Position numbers and translations under genes: made by a program. From Hymenopus coronatus (lineage: Eukaryota > Arthropoda > Insecta > Mantodea > Hymenopodidae), in the NCBI GenBank assembly GCA_030762935.1, contig CM060883.1, positions 36,293,501-36,357,500 on the forward strand: a stretch of DNA of 64,000 nt, given 5' to 3'. Positions 23,610-34,704 of this stretch are shown piece after piece. The notes under the pieces were generated by a model that saw nothing but the letters and a program-made list of their open reading frames with translations, was not told where the DNA came from and made no database searches. How positions within the stretch are numbered: position 1 is the first letter of the stretch; each line of letters starts with the position of its first letter.

Positions 23610-24452
23610 AAAAATGTGATGTGTACCATTCACATGACTTTCTCTATATCCCTGCAACAAATTATTCTTAAAAAGCTTATGCTTCTATTTACTTCATGCT
23701 AATCTAGAAAAATTAGCAGAAATAGCTTTATTACTTTCTTCCTTCTAAGTAGAAAGGAAATAAGGGAGTAGCATAGGTTAAAGCGATAATCAAAAGCTGA
23801 TTACTATGTGACTGAAGTTCCTTTGTTTGTATGGATATGAATTGACAAATTCCTGTATGAGAAAAGTTAAGATTTTCGACCCTGAAAACAAAAACAAGGA
23901 ATATCTAAAAAACGACCAACTCCAAGAAAAAATGTACTCTACATTTTTTTGTGTGGTAAGTTTTTGTCTATCTCTTACGGTTTAGCAGTTATACAAAATT
24001 CCAGAAAATTCACTCAGAATAAAGTGGTCTTCAGAGGCTATTCCCAGAAAATTCAAGATATACATTTTATTTGTCAGGTAAATGTCTTTAATATACGATA
24101 TTTTAATCAAAATCGTTAGAGCCATTTTTGAGAAAATCGAAATTTTCGAAAAAAGTTCCATGTAAAGGGTAGTTTGGGGTGGGGGGATTTTTTAAAATTC
24201 TTTGTGTCGCATCCCTGGAAGATTCTAAACTTAAATACCAAGTTTGGTATTTTACCGACTTTACGTTTTTGAGTTATCATGTTCACAGACACACGGCCAC
24301 ACACACACGGACCTTTTTCTGAAAATACTTTTTTAGATAAAGGGGACCCTAAAACATATATTTCCGGTGAAATCTCGGTATCGAATTTTTTGGTGGAATG
24401 CAATACTTTCTCTATACACTATGTACATAGTTCGTATAGAGAAAGTAAAAAT
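23610..24452 (-). repeat. E1 copy, full length
   Basis: Tail AAAAATGTGATGTGTACCAT at the left. At the right, head hairpin with CTCTATAC (24410-24417) pairing with GTATAGAG and CTATGTACATAG at the tip. The CA tract is at 24287-24309. Confidence 0.93.
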
Positions 24453-24788
24453 GTATCGCGCAATTTTGTGTTTAGCCTAGGGACATCTTTCTAAAGTATA
24501 ATAATCGGAATTAAAGCAAAAGAAATATATCTTGGAGAGACGGCTCGTTTTAATTCTAATTCGCATGTAGATTTATAATAAGAGCCATCGCAGCATGGCC
24601 TAATCGTTATAGCAGACGTGTCCAAAACTGTACTCGAGAATACAGTTCCCTGAATGAGGGGAGTACGGTGAGGGCTATGACGTAACGTTACAGTCCATTC
24701 ACTCCTTCCCTGAGACGTGCAGTTGTGGAATCGTATATACATTTAAGGACCAATGAGAGAGATAACTTGTCTGTACTGCTTCTGATGT
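24453..24788. other. Spacer with weak tRNA-like sequence
   Basis: TGGCCTAATCGTTATAGCAG at ~24595-24615 looks like a box A of a tRNA-derived sequence but no box B follows. No gene assigned. Confidence 0.4.
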
Positions 24789-25190
24789 TTTTCAAATGGG
24801 GAGAGTTCTACGCTGCAGTGAATGAGATGCGTTATCGTGCTCTGTGTTGCCAGGTCACAACCCCCATTCTTCTCATATTTCTCTCTCACTCGCACACTGA
24901 GCATGCAAATCTGTCTGGCGACATAATTTTTATTCATGTGTATTATGAAAACTATTTGAGTTAAAAATCTGTGGTTTTTACAGTTCTGCTATGAACATTA
25001 CTCTTTATCTTTCTCGTGAATTATTTTTTTTTTGTTGCAAAATTTTAATATTTTGTGTTAGCGCAAGTAATATTTATGATAGAGGAATCACTTAGCGCGC
25101 TACTCTCTAGTTAACACAGCAGCACTCCGTTTGGCTGCCGGCCTGGTGGTGTTCGAGGACAAACCTCATCCCATTTGAAAGTCGCTGTAG
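24789..25190 (+). repeat. Module A of an A-B-A'-B complex
   Basis: ~400 bp arm. Its own ends are inverted relative to each other (TTTTCAAATGGGGAGAG at the left, CATCCCATTTGAAAG at the right), so it looks like a small TIR element. It is inverted relative to 25529-25940. Confidence 0.85.
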
Positions 25191-25194
25191 TTCT

Positions 25195-25515
25195 CCATGG
25201 GAAAGTTTTAACTTGAAATAGCCCCGTTGCGTTCTGCTACTTCTTTAACCTCGAAGGGATATCTGCGGGTCGAGTGGAATTTTGTAAGGACGGCATTGTG
25301 CTTATCACTTACGACAAAAGCTGCATATGTGACGCTTTAAGGCGCTAAGGTAATAATTATCTTGTTGTTTTATATTCACATATCCCTAATATTTTTCCAC
25401 AATAGAAGAGTAATTAAATTACAGGTGTGTGTTTGAAAGCCGATTTCTACATATTGTACAGACCTCATGGGTTTATTCAAATGTAAATGTATTTTTAGAT
25501 CACAAAAGCTGAGTC
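25195..25515 (+). repeat. Module B, first copy
   Basis: CTCCATGGGAAAGTTTTAACTT through GGGTCGAGTGGAATTTTGTA and GACGCTTTAAGGCGCTAA to CACAAAAGCTGA. It is repeated in the same direction at 25948-26283. Confidence 0.88.
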
Positions 25516-25528
25516 TTATCAGTTTCGC

Positions 25529-25940
25529 TACAGTGACTTTCAAATGGGATGAGGTTTGTCCTTGAGCGCCACCAGGCCGGCAGCCAATCGGAGTGCTGTT
25601 GTATTGACATTGTTTTCGCGCTTACTGGGGAGTAACGCGCAAAGCTATTCCGTCACTCATTAATACTGCTTACGTTAAGACAAAATATTCAAATTTTACA
25701 AAAAATAATTCACGAGGAAGATAGAGAGTAATGTTCGTTACAGAACCGTAAAAACTACAGATTTTTAGCTCAAATAGTTTTCATAATACGCATGAATAAA
25801 CATTATGTACCAGGCAGATTTGCATCCTCAGTGTGCGAGTGAGAGGGAAATATGAAAAGAGGGGTAGTGACCTGGCAACGCAGAGCACGATAACGCATCT
25901 CATTCGCTGCAGCGTAGAGCTCTCCCCATTTGAAAAAAAT
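25529..25940 (-). repeat. Module A', inverted copy of A
   Basis: Reverse complement of 24789-25190, with exact shared stretches such as GATGAGGTTTGTCC and ACGATAACGCATCTCATTC. A ~340 bp spacer (module B) separates the arms. Confidence 0.88.
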
Positions 25941-25947
25941 AATTGCT

Positions 25948-26283
25948 CTCCATTGGAAGGTTTTAACTTCCGCTCTGCAACTCTCTTAACGCTCGAAGGG
26001 ATATCACGTCAAATAGTGGCCACCTGTATAATTCGGGTCGAGTGGAATTTTGTAAGGACGGTATTGTACTGTTCATTTACGTCAAAAGCTGCATGTGTGA
26101 CGCTTTAAGGCGCTAAAGTAATAACTATTTTGTTGTTTTGTATTCACATGTCCCTAATATTTTTCTACAGTAGAAAAAGTAATTAAACTACAGGTGTGTA
26201 TGTGAGAGGGGAGGTCTACACATTGTACAAACCTGCGGAGTTTATTCAGCTGTAAATGTATTTTTAGAGGACAAAAGCTGACA
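25948..26283 (+). repeat. Module B, second copy
   Basis: Same direction as the first B. It carries an extra ~20 bp (CAAATAGTGGCCACCTGTAT) that the first copy lacks, and ends ACAAAAGCTGA. Confidence 0.88.
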
Positions 26284-26592
26284 GTGATGGCATTCGAACC
26301 CCAGGCATGTTGGTAGCGTGTGCAGGAAAGCGTGAGCCAGCTGACACGTAGTTCAACTGATGTGGGAAGTCGTATTTGCCTACCCTAACCAAGTGCAATG
26401 GTTCGTGAAGATTCCTACTCCGATTACATCCCAACTTTGGTTCAATCCGTTGTGGCATTTCGGTGTCGTTAATTATATGCAGTGCTATTGATCCTTTGAT
26501 TCGGATCATGGGCGCTAGTTATTTCACTAAACATTACTGTATCATTGAAAGAAACTGACGTTGCCTGTTGTGCTTTTGTAAGAGCCTCATTA
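26284..26592. other. Spacer with minus-strand box B-like motif
   Basis: On the minus strand GGGGTTCGAATGCCATCAC (26287-26305) resembles a tRNA box B just upstream of module B read in reverse. Module B may therefore be the body of a tRNA-headed element. Inference only. Confidence 0.35.
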
Positions 26593-27287
26593 AAAATGTC
26601 ACATGTTACATTCACATGACTTTCTCTACATCTCTGCAACAAATTGTTGTTAAAAAGCTTATGCTTCTATTTATTTCATGCTAATCGAGAAAAAAAAATA
26701 GCAGAAATAGTCTTACTACTTGCTTCCTTGTAAGCAGAAACGAAATAAAGGAGTACCATAGGTTAAAGTGATAGTCAAAAGCTGCTTGCTATGTGACTGA
26801 AGTTCCTTTGTTTTTATGGACAACAGTTGACAAATTCATGTATGAGAAAAGTATAAGAAACCAAAAACAAGGGATATTTCTCAAAAAACTATCAACTCCA
26901 CTAAAAAATGTATATAACATAAATTGTGTGTTTTAATGTCCTCTAAATTTTTAGTGCGGTACGTTTTTGTCCATCTCTTACGGTTTAGCAGTTATGCAAA
27001 ATTCCGTTAAATTCATCGAGTATAAAGTAGTCTTCAGAGGCTATTCCCAGAAAATTCAAGATATACATTTTATTTGTCAGGTAAATATCTTTAATATACG
27101 ATACTTTAATCAAAATCGTTAGAGCCATTTTTAAGAAAAACAATATTTTTGAAAAAAAAGTTCCATGTAAAGGGTAGTTGGGGGTGGGGGAATTTTCTTG
27201 AAAATCTTTGTGTCGCTCCTTGGAAGATGCCAAACTTAGATATCAAGTATGGTATTTAACGGTCTTTTCGGTTTTGAGCTATGCTGT

Positions 27288-27322
<35 letters not shown>

Positions 27323-27487
27323 ACGCACGCGCACGCAACACGGATCTTTTTCCATAAATGCTTTTTTTTTTTTGATTCAGGTGGACCTAAAACATATATT
27401 TCCGGTGAAAACTCGATATCGAAATTTTGGGTGCATTACAATACCTTCTCTATACACTATGTACATAGTACGTGTAGAGAAAGTAAA
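26593..27487 (-). repeat. E1 copy, full length
   Basis: Tail AAAAATGTCACATGTTACAT; CA/CG microsatellite at 27288-27336; intact head palindrome at 27450-27486. Confidence 0.93.
27288..27336. repeat. (CA)n microsatellite inside E1
   Basis: ACACAC run grading into CGCACACGCAC. It occupies the same site as the CA tract of other E1 copies. Confidence 0.95.
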
Positions 27488-27830
27488 ACTCTGATGTGTT
27501 ACATTCACATGGATTTCTCTACATAGAAATTACTGTTAAAAAGCTTATTCTTCCATCTACTTCATGATAATCGAGATAAGCATTTGCAGAAATTGGCCTT
27601 ATTACTTGGTTCCCTCTTAAGTAGAAAGGAAAAAATCTAATGTGTTCCATTCACATGATGCCCTCTAGCTGTTCGGTAAAGAAACCTTTTATTCAAAACG
27701 TTAATCTGTTATCTACATTGTGCTAATCAAGATAAACATAAGTAGAATTAGTCTTATTACTGGCTCCCTTGTAAGTAGAAGGGAAATGAGAAAATGCACA
27801 GCTAAAGCGATAGTCTTGTCCTTTAAAAGC
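27488..27830 (-). repeat. Two chained E1 tail fragments
   Basis: First fragment 27488-27630 (CTCTGATGTGTTACATTCAC to CTTAAGTAGAAAGGA). Second 27631-27830 (AAAATCTAATGTGTTCCATT to GTCTTGTCC). Both start at the same tail terminus and stop after ~140-200 bp. Confidence 0.85.
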
Positions 27831-27879
27831 CGGTCGCTGTGTGAAATAATTAAAAAAATAACATATTATCAAACAAATT

Positions 27880-28058
27880 TGATAATCGCGTTAGCCTAGT
27901 GTATATTTCCATATTCCTTCTATATCTGAAAGAAAATATTTATAAAATAATTTATGCTAATGTTTATCTGAATTAGCATAAGGTATATAGAAGAATACGC
28001 TTTTGAAGGATAGTTTGTAGCGGTAGAGAATACTATGTGAATGTAACACATCCGATTT
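27880..28058 (+). repeat. E1 tail fragment, inverted
   Basis: GCGTTAGCCTAGTGTATATT through TGTTTATCTGAATTAGCAT to the terminus ACTATGTGAATGTAACACAT. Opposite in orientation to the three pieces before it. Confidence 0.8.
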
Positions 28059-28496
28059 TAAGGTATATTTTCCGGTGAAAGCTGGATAAAAGTAAAAGCA
28101 GAGTGTAAGAACAACAAAATAGAGGGCAAAAAAAGGAAACCTCACGAAAGCGCAATTTGGTGACTTGTCATACTTTACATGTTATATTACAGCACAAATA
28201 CTGCAGTCTGCATACTCATGAACTGCAATAAACTTTTCCTAACCACTTCGGAGTTATTGCGCTGAAACATGCAAGGAAGCCGCTAAAATCCTGTAAAATA
28301 TCAAAGAAAGTTTTCTAAAAATAAATTCAGGATCAATGCACTCAATGCACGAGCTTTCAGCATTTCAGGTCGCTAATTTGTCTTGTGCAGTCAGCACATT
28401 GTAACAAAATATTAAACCCAACAAAACTTGCCATATTTACCGGTTTTTAGCCGACCCAGCCAGCCAGGTGTAAGCGCAAGAACTCGCGTCGCAGTC

Positions 28497-28498
<2 letters not shown>
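28059..28498. other. Spacer, mostly unique
   Basis: Starts with a scrap of E1 head-side sequence (ATTTTCCGGTGAAAGCTGGA); the rest is unassigned. Confidence 0.5.
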
Positions 28499-28541
<43 letters not shown>

Positions 28542-28546
28542 GACGT
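28499..28546. repeat. (GT)n microsatellite
   Basis: About 38 bp of GT at the 3' end of the minus-strand S4 copy. Confidence 0.95.
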
Positions 28547-28832
28547 GTTATTTATGGACGCTCTTTAACTACTGTGGTTCTCAGCGTCCCATTCTAAAGT
28601 TGGCGTGAAACACCGCTTAATTATGCTCAGAGGCCGCTCTATCAGACTTGAGGTTCTTTTCGTGTCGTAAGTCTACGACACGGGACCAACGGCTTTACTT
28701 CCCTTCCGAAGGAAACCATGCTAAGGATGTTTACATTTACACCCGAAAAAATCCATCGTCATCCGCCGGGTTTGAACCCGCGACCTTGGGTATATGAAGG
28801 TAGCACGGTAACCATTACACCACGGATGGCGA
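28547..28832 (-). mobile_element. SINE S4, full length
   Basis: Best copy of S4. On the minus strand: head CCATCCGTGGTGTAATGGTTA, box B GGGTTCAAACCCGGC, then TTCGGGTGTAAATG, TTAGCATGGTTTCCTTCGGA, GTCCCGTGTCGTAGACTTAC and tail AAAGAGCGTCCATAAATAA. Both sides are bordered by (GT)n tracts. Confidence 0.88.
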
Positions 28833-28870
28833 CAATTTGTGTGTGTGTGTGCGTGTGTGTGTGTGTGTGT
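28833..28870. repeat. (GT)n microsatellite
   Basis: Short GT run at the tRNA-head side of S4. Confidence 0.9.
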
Positions 28871-29593
28871 TACTGCAGCCATTGGCTTATCGTACGTTAG
28901 ACCTCTGGAGGAGAGGATGAAATGGGTGTAATTTCAAAGGGCGGCCGACTTCCGGACATTGAGAGAACCGCCGTGAAGGGTTCGTAACAGTTTATAATCA
29001 GTTCTCCATCTCGACGCCAGGAGCCTATGGCTCAGTCGTGGATAGACCACTTGAGTCCGCAGACAACCACTAGCGCCATCCCGCCTCCGAGAGCTATATT
29101 CCCAATGCGCAGTCACCTCCACTGCCGCAGTCCTCCACACTTCTTCTTCTACTTCATAGACTAGGCTCAATAGCCTGTTCAACTTTTGTATCCTACCATC
29201 TTCCATTCTATTGACATGTTGATACTCGTTATTTCTATATTCATTAATTTTATCTTGTATTGTATATTTATTAAGTTCTTCTCGTATGGTGTCATTTCTT
29301 ATATGCTCCGTTTTACTACATCCTTTCACCCCTCTCATGTGAGCCGTTTGAATTTTTCTTCTACCATTCTTTCATATTACCCATGATTCACAGCCGTATG
29401 TCAAACTAGCCACTGCTATAACTTGATAACATTTTAGTTGAGTTTCTTTTCTACAATTATGTCTCTGCGTATTGTACCCAACATCCTTGAGTGTATTCTA
29501 ATTTTGTTGTTTATATCTTGGTCATAGGCATACAATTCGCAGCCCAGATATTTAAAATGGGTAACTTGTTCAAAAGCTTTATTATTTATACAC

Positions 29594-29843
29594 TATTTTT
29601 TTTATTATTTAATTTATATAACCCCTTTAACATCTAAGGTCATATCGGAGGCTTTGCACTTGTAACAATTCGTTGTTGTTTTGTTTTCCTCAAACACACA
29701 CATTCACTCTCACATACATACTTCTAGATTCTGTGGGGGATAAGGAATGTTTCTGGCTAAAGAAAAATTCCTCAGACGGGAATCGAACCCGGGACCTCCG
29801 GGTGAAAAGTCAGCTCGCTGACCACTCGACTACGGAGGCAATC
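29594..29843 (-). mobile_element. SINE S6 inside the LINE, with target duplication
   Basis: Minus strand: head GCCTCCGTAGTCGAGTGGTC, box B CGGGTTCGATTCCCG, tail ATGTTAAAGGGGTTATATAA, then an A/T-rich end. The direct repeat TTATACAC (29586-29593 and 29844-29851) flanks it. Removing the SINE and one repeat restores the LINE frame (KLCI-NNKAF). Confidence 0.92.
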
Positions 29844-29934
29844 TTATACACAGTTTTGCTCTCATAGTATTAGGACCTTTAAAAGGCATAATTTTAGCTT
29901 TCTTATAATATTTACCCATTAATTCCAAGATATA

Positions 29935-30678
29935 CGAGGTACGTCCAGAAAGTAAGTTCCGTTTGGTAATAAAATTAAATTGTGTACAGATACAGAATAA
30001 TTATTTATTGCACAAAATTCTAAAACTCTTAAACTACTTTTCCACATAACTGCCGAAATTTTGCAGGCATTTGTCATAGCGTGACACAAGTTTTTGTATA
30101 CCTTTTTCATAGAAGTTTGCCGCCTGTGTCTTCAAAAAGTTGGAAACATTTTCTTTCAGCTCTTCGCCATTGTTGAAGTGTTGACCGCCAAGGAAAGACT
30201 TGAGATGTAAGAACAGATGAACAGTCGTTAGGAGCGAGGTCAGGGCTGTATGGAGGATGGTCAAACACGTCCCAGTCAAAACCAGTTCTTCTGTAACCAA
30301 AGATGGACGCCCACTTCGTTCTTCATCGTGCACTTCACTACATCTTTCATTGAACTGTCGGACCCATCTTCTCACCATTGAATCACTCTTCGCATTTTGT
30401 CCGTAAAATTCGCAAATTTGCCGATAAATTTCAATTGGTTTCACTTTCCTAGCACTCAGAAAACGAATCACAGATCTGATTTCACAAGCGGCGGGATTTT
30501 CAATCAACACCGACATTGTAAACAAGCACAACAAAACGTACGTGGCTGACAACGATCTCAAAATGGCGCACGTATCTTCTCCTGGATACAGAGTGTCTAC
30601 CGCGCATGTGCGGAACTGCGATCGCAGCGCTGCAGCGGAGATAAATTGAAACGGAGCTTACTTTCTGGACGTACCTCG
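29935..30678 (-). mobile_element. mariner deletion derivative
   Basis: Inverted ends CGAGGTACGTCCAGAAAGTA (left) and its near-perfect reverse complement at the right, with TATA on both sides. At 744 bp it is well under the ~1.3 kb of complete mariners. It sits within the LINE reverse transcriptase. Confidence 0.93.
30034..30561 (-). pseudogene. mariner transposase, N-terminal HTH joined to C-terminus
   Basis: One uninterrupted 175-codon frame. Residues ~22-95 are the mariner N-terminal HTH region (IRSVIRFLSARKVKPIEIYR, RWVRQFNERCSEVHDEERSG, RPSLVTEEL). The catalytic core with DE and HDNARPH is deleted. A short out-of-frame segment follows, then the true C-terminus (FLGGQHFNNGEELKENV, KLVSRYDKCLQNFGSYVEK). 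It could still bind the mariner ends if translated, but cannot catalyse transposition. Confidence 0.88.
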
Positions 30679-30815
30679 TATATTCTGAAGGTTATATTTT
30701 GTTGTGGCTTGATAATCGGCAAAAAATGTATTTAAGGCCTGGTTTTGTTTTAAATAAATTCCTGATGGACTTCGAATTTCTACTTTTTAATTAAATCATC
30801 CATATAAATATTAAA

Positions 30816-31671
30816 AAAAATCTGATGTGTTCCACTGAAATGACTTTCTCTACATCTCAGCAAAAATAATATTAAAAAGCTTATGCTTCTATTTACTTCA
30901 AGCTAATCGAGAAAAAATTAGCAGAAATAGTCTTATTACCTGCTTTCTTGTAAGTAGAAGAGAAATAAGGCAGTACCTTAGGCTAAAGTGATAATAAAAA
31001 GTTGGTTGCTATGTGACTTGTTTGAACGGACAGGACTTGACAAATTCCTGTATGAGAAATTTTTTTTAAAGCTGAAACCAAAAACAAGGAATATCTAAAA
31101 AACAATCAACTCCATGAAAAAAATGTATGTAACATATATTATGTGTTTTAACGTGCTGTACATTTTTTATAGTAAGTTTTTATCTATCTCTTACGGTTTA
31201 GCAGCTATGCAAAAGTTCGTAAATTTCATTCAGAATAAAGTAAGCTTCCGAGGCTATTCGCAAAAAATTGAAGACATACATTATATTTGTTAGGTAAATA
31301 TCTTTAATATAGTATGATATTTTAATCAACATCGTAAGAGCCATTTTTAAGAAAATCAAAATTTTCGAAAAAATGTCCATGTAAAGGGTAATTTGGGGTG
31401 GAGGGATTTTTGTCAAAATCTTCGTGTCGCATCCCTGGAAGATACTAAACTTAAATACCAAGTTTGGTACTTTACCCACTTTTCGTTTTTGAGTTATCGT
31501 GTTCACACACGGAACACACGGACACACACACACGGACCTTTTTTTGAAAATGCTTTTTTTTTTTGGATACAGTGGACCCTAAAACATAAATATGCAGTGA
31601 AATCTCGGTATGGATGTTTTGGGTGGAGTGCAATACCTTCTCTATGTACATAGTATGTGTAGAGAAAGTAA
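30816..31671 (-). repeat. E1 copy, full length
   Basis: Tail AAAATCTGATGTGTTCCACT abuts the LINE fragment. The CA tract is at 31504-31536, and the head hairpin is shortened (CTCTATGTACATAGTATGTG). Confidence 0.92.
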
Positions 31672-31741
31672 TAAGAGGTAACAGGCAACATCCTGATCTT
31701 ACTCGTCGACATTTTACAAACCTAAAAAAGACCCACTCATC

Positions 31742-31905
31742 TAGTTCGATCCCAAGCGATGGACTAAACCGCGGAGGGGCTGGTTTTCTCCGGGTTCTCC
31801 GGTTTCCCCCGCCATAGCATTCCACGGGTGCTCCATCTTCATTTCATGTATCACCAGTGCCATAGCCTGCGTTGTTATGGTAGTAAAAGCGGGCGTTAAA
31901 CGCTT
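31742..31905 (+). mobile_element. SINE S1, 5'-truncated
   Basis: Starts inside box B (TAGTTCGATCCCAAGCGAT), then TGGTTTTCTCCGGGTTCTCC and tail AAAGCGGGCGTTAAACGC. It lies between two E1 pieces of the same orientation. Confidence 0.88.
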
Positions 31906-31922
31906 TCAAACACACACACACA

Positions 31923-32001
31923 TGTGAAATCTCGGTATCGAATTTTTGGGTGGAATGCAGTATTCCTCTATGCACTCACTATATGTGTAGCGAAAGCAAA
32001 A
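31923..32001 (-). repeat. E1 head fragment
   Basis: TGTGAAATCTCGGTATCGAA to GCGAAAGCAAAAACA. The preceding CA run at 31908-31922 is shared with the SINE tail. Confidence 0.8.
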
Positions 32002-32482
32002 ACAGTCGCCATGAAATAACCCTCGTATATATAGTGTAATGATTTGTTTTTCTCGAAACTGTCCCTCCAAGAGCTCACAATCTGAGCTCACGATGTGTTT
32101 CATTAGGACCAACAATATCGACAATAGTAATGTGGTCGTTTCCTGCGACTCCCGCAGAGAATGATTGATGGGGGAATGCACAAAACCGATTACTCTAAGG
32201 CGAGGTTTACAGGTCGGCGGAGATTTGCCGTCTTGATGGGGTGCAATTAGATGGCAGACTGTAACCCTCCGGGCCAGAAGCATAGATCATTACCCGGCAG
32301 GGGATATCGACTTTATGGAACATCGATACGTAGGCAAATAATTGTATCGGTTCCTGGTTCTTGGTACGTGATGCCGGTTTCTCCATGCTATGCCGGAAGA
32401 TGGAAATTATTGGCAACGTACCCAGGTAATAACTTCCAGGTGAATAGACTGGTCACAGTATGATGTGATGTATTGCACACTC
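32002..32482. other. Unique stretch
   Basis: Overlapping short frames on both strands, none recognisable. Confidence 0.45.
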
Positions 32483-32525
32483 AAAATCTGACGTGTTACA
32501 CTCACACGACTCTCTCTCTCTACTC
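32483..32525 (-). repeat. E1 tail tip
   Basis: AAAATCTGACGTGTTACACT then CACACGACTCTCTCTCTCTA: only the terminal ~43 bp. Confidence 0.75.
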
Positions 32526-32588
32526 ACTATCTTATTTTAGGCGACTTTCACGAGCTATTCTTGGAAAATAAGTTAATTGTAACAACGA

Positions 32589-32685
32589 TTTGAATTTTTC
32601 AGTCTTGACTACCAATCCAACTCCTGCCCTACACACGGTTTGTGTAAAAAAACAATTAAATCAATACTAATTGACCATAATAGTT
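32589..32685 (+). mobile_element. SINE S7, 3' fragment
   Basis: TTTTTCAGTCTTGACTACCA, CCTACACACGGTTTGTGTAA and CAATTAAATCAATACTAATT match the 3' part of the S7 copy that follows ~230 bp later. Confidence 0.75.
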
Positions 32686-32819
32686 AGCTATACTATGAAT
32701 CCTGGGACTTACAGTACTTACGAATTTGTAAGTCACCATTGGGGTTGTCACCTCAGAACAATTTGACATCATCTTGTGGTTTACCGGGAAACATGCGAGT
32801 CAGTTGGAAAATTTAATGT

Positions 32820-32982
32820 CGTGCCATGGTAGCTCAGTGGTAGAGCAAGCGGCTGGAGTCCGAGAGATCCGTGGTTCAAATCCCGGCTATGGCATTGCAT
32901 TTTTCAGTCTGACTCTTAACTATCCAATTCCTGTCCTACACACGGCTTGTGTGAAGAAACAATTAAATCAATATTAATTATG
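32820..32982 (+). mobile_element. SINE S7 with well-preserved tRNA-like head
   Basis: 32822-32894 folds partly as a tRNA. The acceptor arm is TGCCATG/TATGGCA (one G-U) and the D stem is GCTC/GAGC. The anticodon and T stems (around GTGGTTCAAATCCCGG) each carry mismatches. The body TCCTGTCCTACACACGGCTT and end AATTAAATCAATATTAATT follow. It is a tRNA-derived SINE, not a working tRNA gene. Confidence 0.8.
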
Positions 32983-33189
32983 ACAAATGTTGCATTAACT
33001 GTTTTGTTACCCATACTTATCACTAGAGCTCGGTTTTGGGTCCAAAGCGCACACACCTACGAACACACAGAGCAGTCAGAAGTATAATCTGTTCCAAAAG
33101 TAGCTCATTATTTGTATTGACATATGCATCATTTTAATTCATAAAATAGCACAATAAAACAATTATTTCATAATATTAATTTAACTGTC

Positions 33190-33240
33190 AGAAATGGAAA
33201 TCCCGGCTATGACATTGAATATTTCAGTTTGACTCCTATT
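33190..33240 (+). mobile_element. SINE S7 scrap
   Basis: AAATCCCGGCTATGACATTG and TTTCAGTTTGACTCC correspond to the box B to body junction of S7. Confidence 0.65.
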
Positions 33241-34096
<856 letters not shown>

Positions 34097-34684
34097 GGTA
34101 TGAGAAAATCTTAAGAACTTTAAAACTAAAACCAGTAACCAGAAATGTCTCGGAAACGGTCAACTCCACGAAAAGAGTGTATATGATATAAATTGTGTGT
34201 TTTACGAGATTTACTTTTCTTGTATACTAAGTTTTGTCTATCTCTTACGCTTTAGCAGTTATGCAAAATTCATCCAGAATGAAGAGGTCTTCAGAGGCCA
34301 TTCCTAGATAATTCAAGATATATATTTTCTTTGTCATGTAAATATCTTTAATATACGGTATTTTTACAGTCACTGTTGATGATATTAACATTTTCGGTTT
34401 TTTTTCCATATTAAGGGTAGTTTGGGGTGGGGGATTTTTCTCAAAATCTTTGTGTCGCATCCTTGGAATATACTAAACATAAGTACCAAGTTTGATATTT
34501 TACCGACATTTCGTTTTTGGGTTATCGTCTTCACACACACGCACACACGGACCTTTTTCTAAAATTACTTTTTTATACAGAGACCCTAAACGTGTACTTC
34601 CAGTGAAATCTCGGTATAGAATTTTCCGGTGGAATGCAATACCTTCTCTATACACTATGTACATAGTTTGTGTAGAGAAAGCAA
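34097..34684 (-). repeat. E1 copy, tail-truncated
   Basis: Starts at GTATGAGAAAATCTTAAGAA. The head palindrome CTATGTACATAG is intact at ~34656. The tail ~250 bp is missing. Confidence 0.9.
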
Positions 34685-34704
34685 CTTTTTTTTATTTTTG
34701 TTGT

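Larger units (their letters stand above)
28934..30815 (-). mobile_element. Non-LTR retrotransposon fragment (LINE 1 of 2), twice interrupted
   Basis: 3' half of a LINE in minus orientation. It is split by a mariner (29935-30678) and by SINE S6 (29594-29843). When both insertions are skipped, reverse-transcriptase coding continues in order from 30815 to about 29110. Below 29110 the sequence is probably 3' UTR or another element. Confidence 0.85.
29110..30815 (-). pseudogene. Reverse transcriptase, C-terminal half, broken
   Basis: Order along the minus strand: SPSGIYLKQNQALNTFFADY (the FADD catalytic box is FADY, so an active-site Asp is lost), mariner insertion, KAKIMPFKGPNTMRAKLCI, S6 insertion, NNKAFEQVTHFKYLGCEL and NNKIRIHSRMLGTIRRD, then a frame break. 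It resumes as VIAVASLTYGCESWV, RGVKGCSKTEHIRNDTIREE and NEYQHVNRMEDGRIQK. This is the connection and thumb region typical of arthropod non-LTR reverse transcriptases. Stops and frameshifts make it non-functional. The clade (RTE, Jockey or CR1) cannot be fixed by eye. Confidence 0.85.

Noticed and set aside
32822..32894. A functional tRNA gene
   Set aside because: The acceptor and D stems pair, but the anticodon and T stems have mismatches, and the sequence continues into a repeated SINE body found three more times.
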